Shown piece by piece: positions 50,369 through 60,966 of a stretch of 64,000 nucleotides of DNA (within the stretch, counting starts at the first letter, position 1; every line of letters begins with the position of its first letter). Position numbers and translations under genes: made by a program. The notes beneath the pieces were generated by a model that did not search any database, was not told the DNA's origin, and worked only from the letters and a program-made list of their open reading frames with translations. The stretch comes from Anodontia alba (Eukaryota; Mollusca; Bivalvia; Lucinida; Lucinidae): assembly GCA_964016985.1 (NCBI GenBank), contig OZ024823.1, positions 133,382,112 to 133,446,111 of the forward strand, given 5' to 3'.

Positions 50369-52025
50369 TAGCTTGCCTGTACGAAAGTCAGGAAGAGCTA
50401 CTGCACTACCCCCAGCGTTGACATTGGCATCGGCGTTAACAAAAATGTTAAAGTTTTACATCAAAGTTTTTAAGACCTCATATTTTCTAAATCCTCTGAT
50501 GGATTTAGTTTATATATGATATAATTGTAGATGTTGGTCCAAAATTTTATTGAGCCCTATCCTCAGCCTTGCTCATGACCTATAGGTCAAGGTCACGGAC
50601 TTAGAAATTTTATGTTAAAGTTTTGTGTCAAAGTTTTTAAAATCTCTTAATTTCTAAATCCTTGCATGAATTTACTGTATATTTGGTATGATAATAGATA
50701 TTGGTCCAAAATTTTATTTTGCACTACCCCCACCCCTACTTATGACCTAAAGGTCAAGGTCACAAACTTAGAAATTTATGTTAAAGTTTTGCAACAAAGT
50801 TTTTGAGATCTCTTTATTTTTAAATCCTTCTATGGATTTACTTTATATTTGGCATGATTATAGATAATGATCCAAAATTTTATTCAGCACTCTCCCCATG
50901 CTTATGACCTGGATAAAGTTTTGTGTCAAAGTTTTTAAGATCTCTTAATTTCTAAATCCTTGCGTGGAGTTACTTTATATTTGGCATTATTATAGATATT
51001 GATCCAAAGTTTTATTCAGCACCATTCCTACCCCTGCTTATGACTTAGAGGTCAAGGTCACAGACTTAGAAATTCATGTTGAAGTTTTGTGTCAAAGTTT
51101 TTAAGATCTCTTAATTTCTAAATCCGTGTATGGATTTGCTTTATATTTGGCAAGTTTATAGATATTGATCCAAAATTTTATTCAACACTCTCCCCAGCCC
51201 TGCTTATGATCTGGAGGTCAAGGTCAAGGACTTAAAAATTTATGTTAAAGTTTTGAGTTAAAGATTAAGATCTCTCAATTTCTAAATTCTTGCGTGGAGT
51301 TACTTTATATTTGGCATGGTTATAGATATTGATCCAAAATTTTATCCAGCACCATTCCCACCCATGCTTATGACCTAGAGGTCAAGGTCACAGACTTAGA
51401 AATTTATGTTAAAGTTTTGCATCAAAGTTTATAAGATCTCTTAATTTCTAAATCCTTGCATGGAGATCCTTTATATTTGGCATGATTATAGATATTGACC
51501 CAAAATTTTATTCGGCATCATTCCCATCCCTGCTTATGACCTAGAGGTCAAGGTCACAGACTTAGAAATTTATGTTAAAGTTTTGCGTCTAAGTTTTTAA
51601 GATCTCTTAATTTCTAAATCCTTGCATTGCTTTACTTTCTGTTTGGCACGATTATAGATATTGCTCCAAAATTTTATTCAGCACTATCCCTGCCCTATAA
51701 CCTACAAGTCAAGGTCACGAACTTAGAAATTTTATGTTAAAGTTTACCTCAGAGTTCTTAAGATATTTTATTTACTAAGCTACTTTTCAAATTATACTAT
51801 TTATATTTGGTATACAGATAGCACCTATGGAAGATGTATATTATATGCAAAATTATATCTAGTACTGTGTCTTCCTCCCTCCCTCCATGTCCCCCTGCCC
51901 TCCCCCCCCCCCATACACACACACACACACACACACACTAACTATGATCAGGATTTTAAGGTCATAGTCTTAATTTTTATTTGATTGATAAGGCGAGCTA
52001 TCCTGTCTGGTGACAGGTCTTGTTT
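50369..52025. repeat. Array element T1c, about nine monomers, nested in T6
   Basis: Head AGCTTGCCTGTACGAAAGTC with GCGTTGACATTGGCATCGGC; tail AGGCGAGCTATCCTGTCTGG and GACAGGTCTTG. Monomers of 160-170 bp carry TTTATATTTGGCATGATTAT, GATCCAAAATTTTATTCAGC, TATGACCTAGAGGTCAAGGT, CACAGACTTAGAAATTTATG. Confidence 0.85.
51910..51938. repeat. (CA)n microsatellite
   Basis: ACACAC run preceded by a C-rich stretch (51870-51912), near the T1c tail. Confidence 0.9.
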
Positions 52026-52372
52026 ACAGAGTTTTCTGCCCGCTACATGTCCATTCTTTTTATTTCTGGACGATAACTTTAGTAGTGGACGATAACTTTA
52101 GTAGATATCAATGGATTTTCACCAAACTTGGTATGTGCATTGATATTGTGGACATCTGCTTTGGAATTATTAATGAACAAATTTTGTCCATATTTAACAG
52201 AGTTACCTGCCCACGACACATCCATATTTTCATTTCTGGACGATAACTTTAGTAAATATCAATGGATTTTCACCAAACTTGGTATGGGCATTGATATTTT
52301 GGACATCTGCTTTGGGATTGCTAATGGACAAATTTCATCAATTTTTGACAGAGTAGGTACGTAATCAAGCTT
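52026..52372 (+). repeat. Array element T6, copy 2, right part
   Basis: ACAGAGTTTTCTGCCCGCTA continues the left part. Two to three monomers (GGACGATAACTTTAGTAAAT; TTGGTATGTGCATTGATATT), ending GACAGAGTAGGTACGTAATC. A 20-bp duplication GGACGATAACTTTAGTAG at 52068/52087. Confidence 0.75.
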
Positions 52373-52491
52373 TTAACCTTTGTCCTGCTGAACCCAGATA
52401 TACCCTGCCTTTGCAAACAGTGTAGATCCAGATCAGTTGGCTTCTTCAGAAGCCAACTGATCTGGATCTGCACTGTTTGCCATTAAGTATG
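52373..52491 (+). mobile_element. MITE-A, 3' truncated, at the T6 tail
   Basis: TTAACCTTTGTCCTGCTGAA to the end of the hairpin (GCACTGTTTGCCATTAAGTA). The right half is missing. Same position in T6 as the copy at 29264. Confidence 0.8.
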
Positions 52492-53585
52492 TATTATCTT
52501 TTCATGCTTTTTTTTTTTCACCAAACTTGGTATGCATGAATGATCGCATGAGTGAACTTAGAAACAAACAAATAAATGAAAGAAAGGAGGAATAAACATT
52601 TTGCCCTGTTAGTTCCCATCCAAAGAAGCCAACCCATTATAGAAATTCAGATCTTGCATGCTATTGAACAAACAAGACAATCATTAGGTAAGGTGCCTTA
52701 AATCATCAGAAGCTATAATGTAGAAATACTTTGTTAATTTTTCTATAATGTATGTAGATGATTAATCATATGATATTTAACCATATTTGATTACAGTTGT
52801 TTGATTTGTAACTCAAAAAGTTTTAAATGTGTTTTTGGGTATGGTTTGGGTGGTTTTAGTGTAGTTTAGGGGTGTTTTGGAGGTGTTTCAACAGACCAAA
52901 AAAGGATAACTCATATGCCTATTTGCCTAACCCAACGGGAAATCAAATGGGACCAACGAAATTATGACAGACTTTTAGTTAAAGTTCTCAACGTCAGAAG
53001 ATAAAATTAGATTTTGTTTGCTTTGTTTTACCACGTTTAGGATCCTAATTCAGAGAAAAGGAATTTTTGAAACTTGCAACTGTGCAAAGTGAAAAGGCCT
53101 TTTTGTTGGCACCAAGAAATATGTGGTCTATGTACCCATGCCATAGAACATTAATAAAATGTTGAACCGTTGACAAGTCAGAATGTTCAGGGGAACAGAC
53201 ACTGACCTGAAAAGAAAGGGTGCAATCAGGCATCCTAGGAATTTAAGAATTGCCACGGTCATTTTATAGATTTAAATTGCAGTATGTCAAAATGACAATG
53301 AGAAGCTATCGTGCAAAGAAATGCGTGTACGGCGGTGAAATTAGGTATTATCTTCATATCCAGCCATTCATAGAGTTGGTAGTGACTCTGACAAGGATGC
53401 TGTCAAAGTATCGGGTGTAAAAATTGGGCTTAGTTTTAAGAACTCTATTATAATTTAAAAAAAAAAATATGCCAAAGTGCTATTCTTCGTCGCTTATCTT
53501 CCTTTTTGAAGATGCTAATTGTTTTTTTTAGTAAAAAGCTCATTATTAACCTTGAAATGTCTAATTAGCGTGCTAATTGATATAG
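52492..53585. other. Low-repeat stretch, no gene identified
   Basis: About 1.1 kb with little similarity to window repeats. GGTGTTTTGGAGGTGTTTCA near 52870 is locally repetitive. A minus-strand ORF at 53045-53233 has no features I recognise. Confidence 0.4.
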
Positions 53586-53589
53586 CTTG

Positions 53590-53680
53590 ATGTTTGCAGC
53601 CACTGTTCACAAGGGAGACAACTTTTGTGACTTCCTGTTTGCTTTCCTGTATACAAGTCCCCTTTAGAAAAAGTAATTGT
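53590..53680. mobile_element. MITE-J right-end fragment
   Basis: AAGGGAGACAACTTTTGTGA, CTTCCTGTTTGCTTTCCTGT, CCCCTTTAGAAAAAG; matches J arms in complement. Confidence 0.45.
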
Positions 53681-53985
53681 ATCCTTCAGATTCTTACAAC
53701 TTTCTACGATTTCATAAAGAAATCCTGCCAACAGTTTTGACTGTAACGCTGATGTTAACTTGTATTTTTTGTTGTTGACTCAAGAAAAAAAACGTTAGAC
53801 TGTCTAATGTTGCGGCAAGGAAGACTGACATCAGCAAAGTGTCAAAATGATGTCGGAACGGCACCAGAGAGCATCGTGTGCTTCTGCCCAGAGATTTGTT
53901 GCAGAATAAATCACTGGTTTTCTCCATTGCCTTTATAGGCGCGCTTTGTTAGAATTGTCTGTAACTATTGGAACAGTTTGATTGA
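53681..53985. other. No gene identified
   Basis: Minus ORF 53712-53927 shows no recognisable domain and no splice support. Confidence 0.35.
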
Positions 53986-54120
53986 TGTCTACATGCTTTG
54001 CCATTCACTTTGCCATGCACTTAGCTGTTTAGACACATTATCAGGTGGTCAAATGGAAATATGGAAATGTAAGGTAAGATGGTAGGTGTCTAAATATTTA
54101 GGGAAAATAAGGTAAATACT
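53986..54120. mobile_element. MITE-C right half
   Basis: GTTTAGACACATTATCAGGT, GGTGTCTAAATATTTAGGGA, AAATAAGGTAAATAC. Confidence 0.55.
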
Positions 54121-54420
54121 TAATATCATGAGGTTGATGTAAATCATAATGGTATAAATACGCCGGGCTATTTTTTCGTGACGTGTAGAAAAACTCTCTC
54201 ACTGTTTCCTTCAGGCACAAACTGGTGTAAATGGACAAGAGAAAACAAACGGCTAATTTGTAGGTCAACTTATTTACCAATGTCATTAAAAAGGTCTATC
54301 AAAATGTAATAGGGCCCTGGGGTATCTGAATGGTGCATTCTGTGTCAAGATCCTATTGTCCGATCTTCAATCTTAATAGATTTTGAGGAAATCATTGTTT
54401 TTCCTAATGCTTCAAGGCAA
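54121..54420. other. No gene or repeat recognised
   Basis: Low-repeat sequence with only short ORFs. Confidence 0.35.
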
Positions 54421-54596
54421 AGACTACCATATTTACCCTGAATGTTGAGACACCTTAACTCCTTACCATATGTGTCCTGAAATTCGAAGGTCCATTAATT
54501 TTTGTTACTATTGATTTGTCTAAATTGCTGCTATACGAATGGTAAACTCTGTAGACCCTATTCTGATGCGGCAGTCTGTGGCATCTGTTCAAATAC
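54421..54596. mobile_element. MITE-C, left and central part
   Basis: ACTACCATATTTACCCTGAA, CTTAACTCCTTACCATATGT, GTAGACCCTATTCTGATGCG / GGCATCTGTTC. Cut at 54597 by a MITE-A. Confidence 0.6.
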
Positions 54597-54810
54597 TTAT
54601 CCCTTGTCCTGCTGAATAAATTAAGATCCCATGCCCACTTCTGATTTTCAGCCAATCAAATTACTTGATTTAGGTTGTTAATACAAATTCATATACTTAA
54701 TACCAAACAGTGCAGATGCAGATCAGTTGGCTTCTTCAGATGCCAACTGATCAAACTCTACACTGTTTGCAAAGTCAGGGTATATATGGGTTCAGCAGGA
54801 CTAGGGTTAA
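54597..54810 (-). mobile_element. MITE-A copy
   Basis: Left TTAT (mutated), right TTAA; CCCTTGTCCTGCTGAATAAA and CAGCAGGACTAGGG; hairpin 54702-54770. Confidence 0.8.
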
Positions 54811-54814
54811 GTTA

Positions 54815-55045
54815 TTGTATTTACCTTAAATATTCACACAGAGCATACAGTGTTGATCCAGATAAGATGTTGCAAAATGCAGTATCTAATCAGGGTCTGT
54901 ACTGTTTGCTACTCATTGACTCATTAACAGGCAGTAAAACAGATTTGCTCAGTTTTTAGGATACAAAGGTATGATAAGGAGATAAAGTGTCCAAATATTT
55001 AGGGTGATAAGATGTCCAAATACTTAGGAAAAATATGGCAAGTAT
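54815..55045. mobile_element. MITE-C copy
   Basis: TGTATTTACCTTAAATATTC left, stem GTTGATCCAGATAAGATG / GTATCTAATCAGGGTCTGTA, right GTGTCCAAATATTTAGGGTG; terminal unit duplicated at about 55000-55030. Confidence 0.65.
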
Positions 55046-55384
55046 ATAAGTTGTTCATAGATTTGACGTATGTCAGTTTCTGTCCCAGGGATGTTTACAT
55101 TCATAACCATGACAGCAGGTAGCAGCTGATATCAGTGGACAAGTTTTTTTAATGGATGACCTCAAAAATAAGCGAATTGTAGGTTAGGGGCAAAGGGGTG
55201 ACATTCCATTGTGACATGACAAAGGATGTAAATTGCAATTGCACATGTGTATGACATTTTTTTTTCTGCAAGTGTTGAACTGCAAATGTTGAAAGATTTT
55301 TTATGGCTGTCACTGTGTAAAAGTTTACATTTGGTTGTCATATAGCTGGAGAATCCAACAATAAAGAACAGAATTCGTGGTAGT

Positions 55385-55572
55385 TTAATGCTGAGCATTT
55401 CAGCAGATGACATTTTAAATTTTTTTTTTCTTATTTTCCCAGAAAATAGGCTTTGACATCTCTTAGGAACAATTTGCATGAAATGCCAAAGTCTATTTTC
55501 CGGGCAAAATAAGAAAAATATAATCAACCTACCTGTTGCTGAAATTTTTACAACACCGTGCTAAGTGTTACA
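55385..55572. mobile_element. MITE-D copy
   Basis: TTAATGCTGAGCATTTCAGC left (short end), TTTTCCCAGAAAATAGGCTT / AGTCTATTTTCCGGGCAAAA arms, right CACCGTGCTAAGTGTTA. Confidence 0.65.
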
Positions 55573-55868
55573 ACAAATGAAAATTAAAAAGGATTTTTAG
55601 TGAAAATACAATTAGATATTAATTAGATATTTTCTAGATACTGGGACAGAGGATTTTACTTGATCAATAAAGTGTTAGAAGATGCAAAGGAATAAAGTAT
55701 GCTGAACATTGTGACTGGCAGCTGCATAAAAATTTATGTATCATTTATGGAAATCATGGTTCAGTAAAAAGTCAAAAAGCTAAAAAATTCCACCAGAATA
55801 GTCATCAGTGTCTCAATATGCAAGGAAACATTTATGATGATTCTGTGGTGAAAGAGAAAAATGTAATA

Positions 55869-56341
55869 CACTACAACCTCTTTATAACACGGTTTGTGCC
55901 GAGGTCGGCAACATTCTTTCGTGGAGATTGATCATGAAATATTTCGTACAGTCATTCTCTCCCTTCCGCTGATTCGAGAAGGGCAGTTGTCAGTTTCTGG
56001 CGAAAGAATGTGCACAATACTGGTTAGCTGCTTAATTTAGAGGATTAAGCCTGCCCAGTAAACGTGTGGTTAGGTAAACTGACTGCTCTCGACATGACCC
56101 CATTGTGTTGATTGGGCCGTAAAACCTCAACACAAACAAATAACACGGTTCGTTATAACACAGTTTTGGATACATGGTTCAAAGATGGATCCCAAAAATG
56201 TATAGATTATATAGAAAAATGACCATAAATGGTCATTTTTCTATATAATCTATACATTTTTGTTTGGATATAACACGGTTGTATAACTAAAACGGTTTAT
56301 GCTTTGGACCCCAAAAATAGCGTTATAAAGAGGTCTTGGTG
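55869..56341. mobile_element. MITE-G (pogo/Tigger-like), copy 2, with SINE insertion
   Basis: TA at 55867 and 56342; ends CACTACAACCTCTTTATAAC and GTTATAAAGAGGTCTTGGTG. Inner palindrome AAAATGTATAGATTATATAG and complement at 56197-56261. Interrupted at 55895-56140. Confidence 0.85.
55895..56140 (+). mobile_element. SINE family 1 copy with 10-11 bp target duplication
   Basis: TGTGCCGAGGTCGGCAACAT to GGGCCGTAAAACCTCAACAC plus CAAACAAA. ATAACACGGTT is present at 55884-55894 and 56140-56150, part of MITE-G, so the boundaries are exact. Most of the tRNA head is missing. Confidence 0.9.
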
Positions 56342-56343
56342 TA

Positions 56344-57120
56344 TCTACAAGTTAATTTGTTATTTTTATTGAAGATGGCAGCAAAAGGCAAACATTTGTT
56401 TTTTTAATACAAAAGTATACTGCATTGTATATCATGGTTTGGAACTGTGGTAGAGTTATTACTAGACTGTATGATGTGTCCAGTATATAGAGTACTAGAC
56501 AGACAAAATAATATCGCACAGATTGATATTACTCCATGATATCAGAAAAAATTACTTTTAGAGCATGTATGTTTTTGAGGGCATTAGGGGTCAACAATTG
56601 CTAAGGGAACAGTATGAGGAGGGATTTGGGTTACAAGTTTTTGTTCTTTTAATTGAATTTTACAGTTTGTCAAAGATCATTTTGGTTACAGCACAAACCC
56701 ATTATTCGTTATTAGAAATTGGAAAGGTCTAAAAATTCTACCCATAATAAATTGTATGGATGAAGTCTTTTTTTGATCTTTTGTTTCTTTTGCAGTTAAG
56801 TAACATGCACAAATGCAATTTGTAGTTGAAAAATATGTCAGGAAGGTAGATAATGATTTATTGGGCAGAATTATATGTCAGTGATGATAAATTTCTTCTT
56901 GGCTTAAGTTTTAAAGTTGACAATGTGTTTTTTACTTCACCTTGATTCTGATAAATTATAAGGTTATCTGAAAGGTCAGGATAATATTTATATAGATAGG
57001 TAAGAGTAATGTAAGATAGTTGAGTACTGTTGGTAGCTGGTTTCATTGGGTTTTGCCTACTAAGATTAGATGTTATCATAGTCTTCAAAGAGATAATGTA
57101 ATGAATAGATAGTTTGTATT
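56344..57120. other. Low-repeat stretch, no gene identified
   Basis: About 780 bp. The minus ORF at 56858-57088 has no recognisable motif. Confidence 0.4.
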
Positions 57121-57342
57121 TTAGCGGTGTTCAGATTTATTTTGGCATTCGTTTGTAACTTGATTTGTTGGACTTTGCATCTGAGCTAGAAATTTTCTAA
57201 ACCCTGTCAAGATTAGAGCTTTATGCTTAGCTTAGTGGTGTTCAGATTTATTTTGGCTTTCATTTGTAACATGTTTTGTTGGACTTTGCAGTTACGCTGA
57301 ACATTTTCTAAACCATGCAAAGATCAGAACATTATGCTTAGC
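57121..57342. repeat. Two-copy tandem repeat, 111-bp period
   Basis: TTAGCGGTGTTCAGATTTAT at 57121 and TTAGTGGTGTTCAGATTTAT at 57232; each ends TTATGCTTAGC. The second copy runs directly into a MITE-D start. Confidence 0.85.
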
Positions 57343-57574
57343 ATGCTGGGTAAAAAATTCAACAGACATTTTGAAATACTTTCCCTATTTTGTTCCTAGA
57401 AAATAGTCTTTGACATTTCATGCAAATTATCTCCTCAGGAGACAGTTTGCATGAAATGTCAAATCTTATTTTCTGATAAAAATAAGTTAAATAACAAATC
57501 CTACTTTCTGATAAAAATAAGAAAAAAAATTCAGTATGTTGTCGGCAAGTTTACCCAGCATGCTAAGTGTTAAG
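57332..57574. mobile_element. MITE-D copy with internal duplication
   Basis: ATGCTTAGCATGCTGGGTAA left, CCCAGCATGCTAAGTGTTAA right; hairpin turn CTCCTCAGGAG; arm segment TTTTCTGATAAAAATAAG occurs twice. Confidence 0.75.
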
Positions 57575-57687
57575 TCAGAATTTATTTGATACATGTATAT
57601 AGAATATGAACAAGAATTTAGAATGCTCAAAACAACAGAACTGAGCCACAGGTTAAAACATATAACTGTCAAAACTAATCAGCTGAT

Positions 57688-57955
57688 ATGGATAACAGAA
57701 AAAAGAACCAAGTAGATAAAGAAAACAATGAACTGGAATGTAGTGAAACATCATTGGACATGGATTACTTAGGAAACGGTAATTTAGTTTTCCATGGCAA
57801 CCACAACAATAATAGAGGCATGTGCCACTCTGTCTCCATGCCGGAGTACAGTGGTGGCTCCCTTACCAAATGGAGGCTGTCTGGTTTGAGACCAGATAGA
57901 GAGAAAAGATACAGTTCCATTTTTCGAAACTCTCTTCACTGGGAAGAATTTTTCG
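57688..57955 (+). CDS. Candidate host coding exon (ATG to splice donor), product unknown
   Basis: ATG at 57688 has G at -3 and G at +4, and an in-frame TAA sits nine bases upstream (57676-57678), so it could be a true initiator. The frame runs 89 codons plus one base to TTTTCG|GTAAGT (GT at 57956), a near-consensus donor; reading through gives TGA at once. The peptide is polar and composition-balanced, unlike the low-complexity shadows elsewhere: an acidic, Asn-rich first half (DKENNELECSETSLDMDYLG) and a basic second half (GGSLTKWRLSGLRPDREKRY) ending NSLHWEEFFG. No domain, signal peptide or membrane segment is seen and I do not recognise the protein. MITEs flank it at 57332-57574 and 57987-58196; the next exon is not evident. 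It could also be chance. Confidence 0.5.
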
Positions 57956-57961
57956 GTAAGT
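57956..57961 (+). other. Predicted 5' splice donor
   Basis: CG|GTAAGT at the end of the open frame; phase 1 (one base of the split codon upstream). Confidence 0.5.
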
Positions 57962-57986
57962 GATATCCTTAATACTTCGAAGTAAT

Positions 57987-58196
57987 TTAACCTTTACCAC
58001 TCTCTGGGCATGTTCAGCAGACGACAAATAAATGATATTTTTTTATTTTTACCAGGAAACAGGATATGACATTTCATGCAAATTGTCTCCTAGAGACAAT
58101 TTGCACATAATGTCATATCCCGTTTTCTGGGAAAAAAAAGAAAAATATTTCAAAATGTCGTCTGCTGAAAATTTTACCCAGAGTGCTAAGCATTAA
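57987..58196. mobile_element. MITE-D copy in the predicted intron
   Basis: TTAA both sides; CCTTTACCACTCTCTGGGCA left, CCCAGAGTGCTAAGCA right; hairpin ATATGACATTTCATGCAAAT, turn CTCCTAGAG. Starts 31 bp after the predicted donor. Confidence 0.85.
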
Positions 58197-58214
58197 ACTG
58201 GAAATGCACTGTTT

Positions 58215-58400
58215 CTACCTGAGCTATTTGGACAGAAAGACCTATCATAGAAAAATTGTGGCATCTGATTGGGGTGTACACTGTTTGTCACTCATTTGGC
58301 AGTTATTAAACACATCAGCAGGTAGTAAAATGGGCTTGTTCCAAATTTAGGACAAGTATGGTAAGGAATTCAGGTGTCCAGATATTTAGGGTAAATGCAA
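58215..58400. mobile_element. MITE-C copy
   Basis: GAGCTATTTGGACAGAAAGA, TGATTGGGGTGTACACTGTT, AGCAGGTAGTAAAATGGGCT, GTCCAGATATTTAGGGTAAA. Confidence 0.65.
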
Positions 58401-59260
58401 TTTGTGATTTTCATGGTATCAGTTAACATTTGTTTTCCTCTTTGAAGGGAGCAGGGCAATATTGCCAGTTGACATCAACATCTAGAGTGACATCGCTAGA
58501 AAGGAATTATTTTCACTCTCATCTAGGAAAAATCTTGCAAAATTCTCCCTAGTCAGTGTCACTTCCAAAATAGGAGTTACACTTATAGGTAACCAGACTT
58601 CAACCAGTCATCTTTCACATGCAAATTCTATTTGATAACATGACCTGATGAAAGCATGGTAACAAACCGAAGCATTTTTTGTCAAATTATTTCAAAACGT
58701 TATGTGGCAGCTCTTTTTTTAGATAGAGATAATTTGTGACCGTTTTAAGTTGTATAATTATTGATCATAATCGAAAATTCATGGCTGCAGGCATGTTTTT
58801 CGGCTCTTTAGCCTTGGAGTGGTGTTTGCGAGGTTGTGTCCGACTTTCTAAAAATGTCACAAAATGGGCCTTTTTCACTGTCTGTAGTGTGTAGACCATT
58901 TTGCTTTGACAAAAATGTATCTGTCCATTGTTTAGTGTTCGTTGGTATTTCGTGACATTTACAGCCAGTGTTTCAAAGTGAGCATGCTTTAATATTTTCA
59001 ATAATAGCACGTGAATAGGAAATGAGGGTAGTGTGGCCTTTTGCCATGTTCAGCCCCTTGTCTGTATTTAGTAACCTAAACTGTTCTTTACAGTAATGAC
59101 CCTTCCAAATCAACAAAAAAACATAAAAAAAAAAAAAAAAAGATAATAAAAATGCACTGGACACCTATGTCCCAAACTAAAACACACCAAATGTCTATGT
59201 CCCAAACTATGCTCATGTCTATTTGAGTACATTCTGATATGTTGAAAAATAATGTGATGG
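58401..59260. other. Low-repeat stretch, no gene identified
   Basis: About 860 bp downstream of the candidate exon; plausible intron. Minus ORFs at 58765-59010 and 59088-59310 contain poly-Phe from an A run and lack known motifs. Confidence 0.4.
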
Positions 59261-59261
59261 A

Positions 59262-59345
59262 ATGGCAAACAGTGTAGATCAAATGGCTGTACAGGGTCAA
59301 CCCAGTTCAATTATGCCTGCTAGCAGGTCATCTATACTATTTGGC
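59262..59345. mobile_element. MITE-C/A core fragment
   Basis: GGAATGGCAAACAGTGTAGA to GTCATCTATACTATTTGGC; the stem is disrupted by ATGCCTGCTAGCAGG. Confidence 0.35.
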
Positions 59346-59413
59346 TCCATAAAAAGACTATTAGACTTTAAGACTATGCAGCCATTAGACTATGTAGCTA
59401 TATTTAGGCTACT

Positions 59414-59657
59414 GGGCCCAGTTGTTCAAAGCTAACGACGTTGTTAGTTAACGATTCATTAAAATTTACATCTGGTGATACGCAAATACGCTGAAATTTT
59501 TTGCTGAAAAAATGTGAGTAGCTTTTGCAATGCAAAAGCTACTTACATTTTTTCAGCAAAAAATATCAGAATATTGTATATTGAATCTGCTAAAACAGTT
59601 AACGAAATGACCCTTAACGAACTTGTTAAGCTAACGACGCGTTGAACAACTGGGCCC
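59414..59657. mobile_element. MITE-F, copy 3
   Basis: GGGCCCAGTTGTTCAAAGCT and GTTGAACAACTGGGCCC; inner palindrome TGAGTAGCTTTTGCAATGCA and complement at 59514-59560. Confidence 0.85.
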
Positions 59658-59743
59658 TGGTATGTAACCTTACACTGACATTCATGCACTGCCTTCCAAG
59701 GTATTCTTAGTATTATTTTCTTTTGAAAATATGGCTTTATGAG

Positions 59744-59945
59744 TTAACCTTGGTCCTGCTGAATGCAGATATGTCCTGCCTTTGAAAACAGTGTAGATCC
59801 AGATCAGTGAAGAAGCCAACTGATCTATCTGCACTGTTTGCCATTAACTATGTGAATTTATATCAACAATCGGGATCAATAATCTGATTGGATGAAAATT
59901 AGAAATGGGTGTGGCATCTTAATTTATTCAGCAGGACAAGGTTGA
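59744..59945 (+). mobile_element. MITE-A copy
   Basis: TTAACCTTGGTCCTGCTGAA to CAGCAGGACAAGGTTGA (right TTAA mutated). Stem partly deleted (GATCCAGATCAGTGAAGAAG). Confidence 0.8.
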
Positions 59946-60109
59946 TCATTTTGATAATGCCTTTGTAGTGCAGGTTGATGCCTTTGCACTGCAGAGTATT
60001 CCTGCAGCATTTCAATTATAAATGACTGTCAGAAATTCAGAATGGTTTCCCTATAAATTACTATGACCAAAAGTTTGAGGTATCAGCTGATTACTGCTAA
60101 AGGCCATGA

Positions 60110-60345
60110 GTATGGTAAATATCCTAAAATTTCAAACACTTTATTCCATACTATTTTGGCCTAAATTTTGCTTTTTATGCAGTTCTTTCTTTAAATACTT
60201 AGTGGAATGGCAAACAGTGTAGACCCTGATCAGACTGTTCCTTCAATTTGTCAGAAACTTTGGTGTTCAAAATTTTAGGACATTTACCGTAGGTTGTGAA
60301 AAGTTTTAAAGAGACATTTATGATGTCTTAGGTAATAAGCAAATT
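60110..60345. mobile_element. Degenerate MITE-C
   Basis: TGGTAAATATCCTAAAATTT left, GGCAAACAGTGTAGACCCTG then a jump to TTTAGGACATTTACCGTAGG; the second arm is missing. Confidence 0.45.
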
Positions 60346-60629
60346 GTCATGACTGTCATTATTTTAACTGTCCAAAATCAATCATGGGCCCATCGCAGAT
60401 CAATCATGTGGGCTCCACAGTATATCAAAGTAAGGGTATTTACCAGGTAAATCTGGACAGTTTGAAACTTACAACTCATTCCAGACATATAATTATGTCT
60501 GATCCTGGTGGTGATGATAGATTTGTAATGTTGCAGATTGTAAATATGTTAAAAATGTGCATCTGAGTAATGATGACAAGCAGCAAAATAGTATAGAAGA
60601 TGGTTCAGAAAATCTACCTTTCTACTGTA
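60346..60629. other. No gene identified
   Basis: A short plus ORF (60384-60566) has no domain and no clear splice context. Confidence 0.35.
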
Positions 60630-60843
60630 TTAACCCTTGTCCTGCTGAACCCAGATATATCCTGTCTTAGTAAAAAGTGTAGATCCAGATCAGTTGGCTT
60701 CATGAGAAGCCAAATTATCTGGATCTGCACTGTTTACCATTAAGTATTTGAATTTGTATCAACAACCTGGATCAAGTAATCTGATTGGCTGAAAATTGGA
60801 AGTGGGCATGGCATCTTAATTTATTCAGCATGACATGGGTTAA
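60630..60843 (+). mobile_element. MITE-A copy
   Basis: TTAA both sides; CCCTTGTCCTGCTGAACCC and CAGCATGACATGGG; hairpin 60670-60737 with CATGAG turn. Confidence 0.85.
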
Positions 60844-60966
60844 AGTATCAGAGACCCTGATCAGCCTGTGCCTCTATGCAGTTCAAGCAGGTTTACTGTG
60901 ATTTACAGTTTCATGTTAATGTACTGAACAGCAAAAGGAATGCAAAAATGATTTCACTTTAATATA

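Noticed and set aside
53712..53927. 71-codon minus ORF in a low-repeat stretch
   Set aside because: No recognisable motif, no donor or acceptor of good quality, hydrophobic run explained by a poly-A/T patch.
58765..59310. Minus ORFs downstream of the candidate exon
   Set aside because: Opposite strand to the candidate exon, poly-Phe from an A run, no domain.
60384..60566. 60-codon plus ORF between MITEs
   Set aside because: Weak start context, no splice signals, no recognisable domain.
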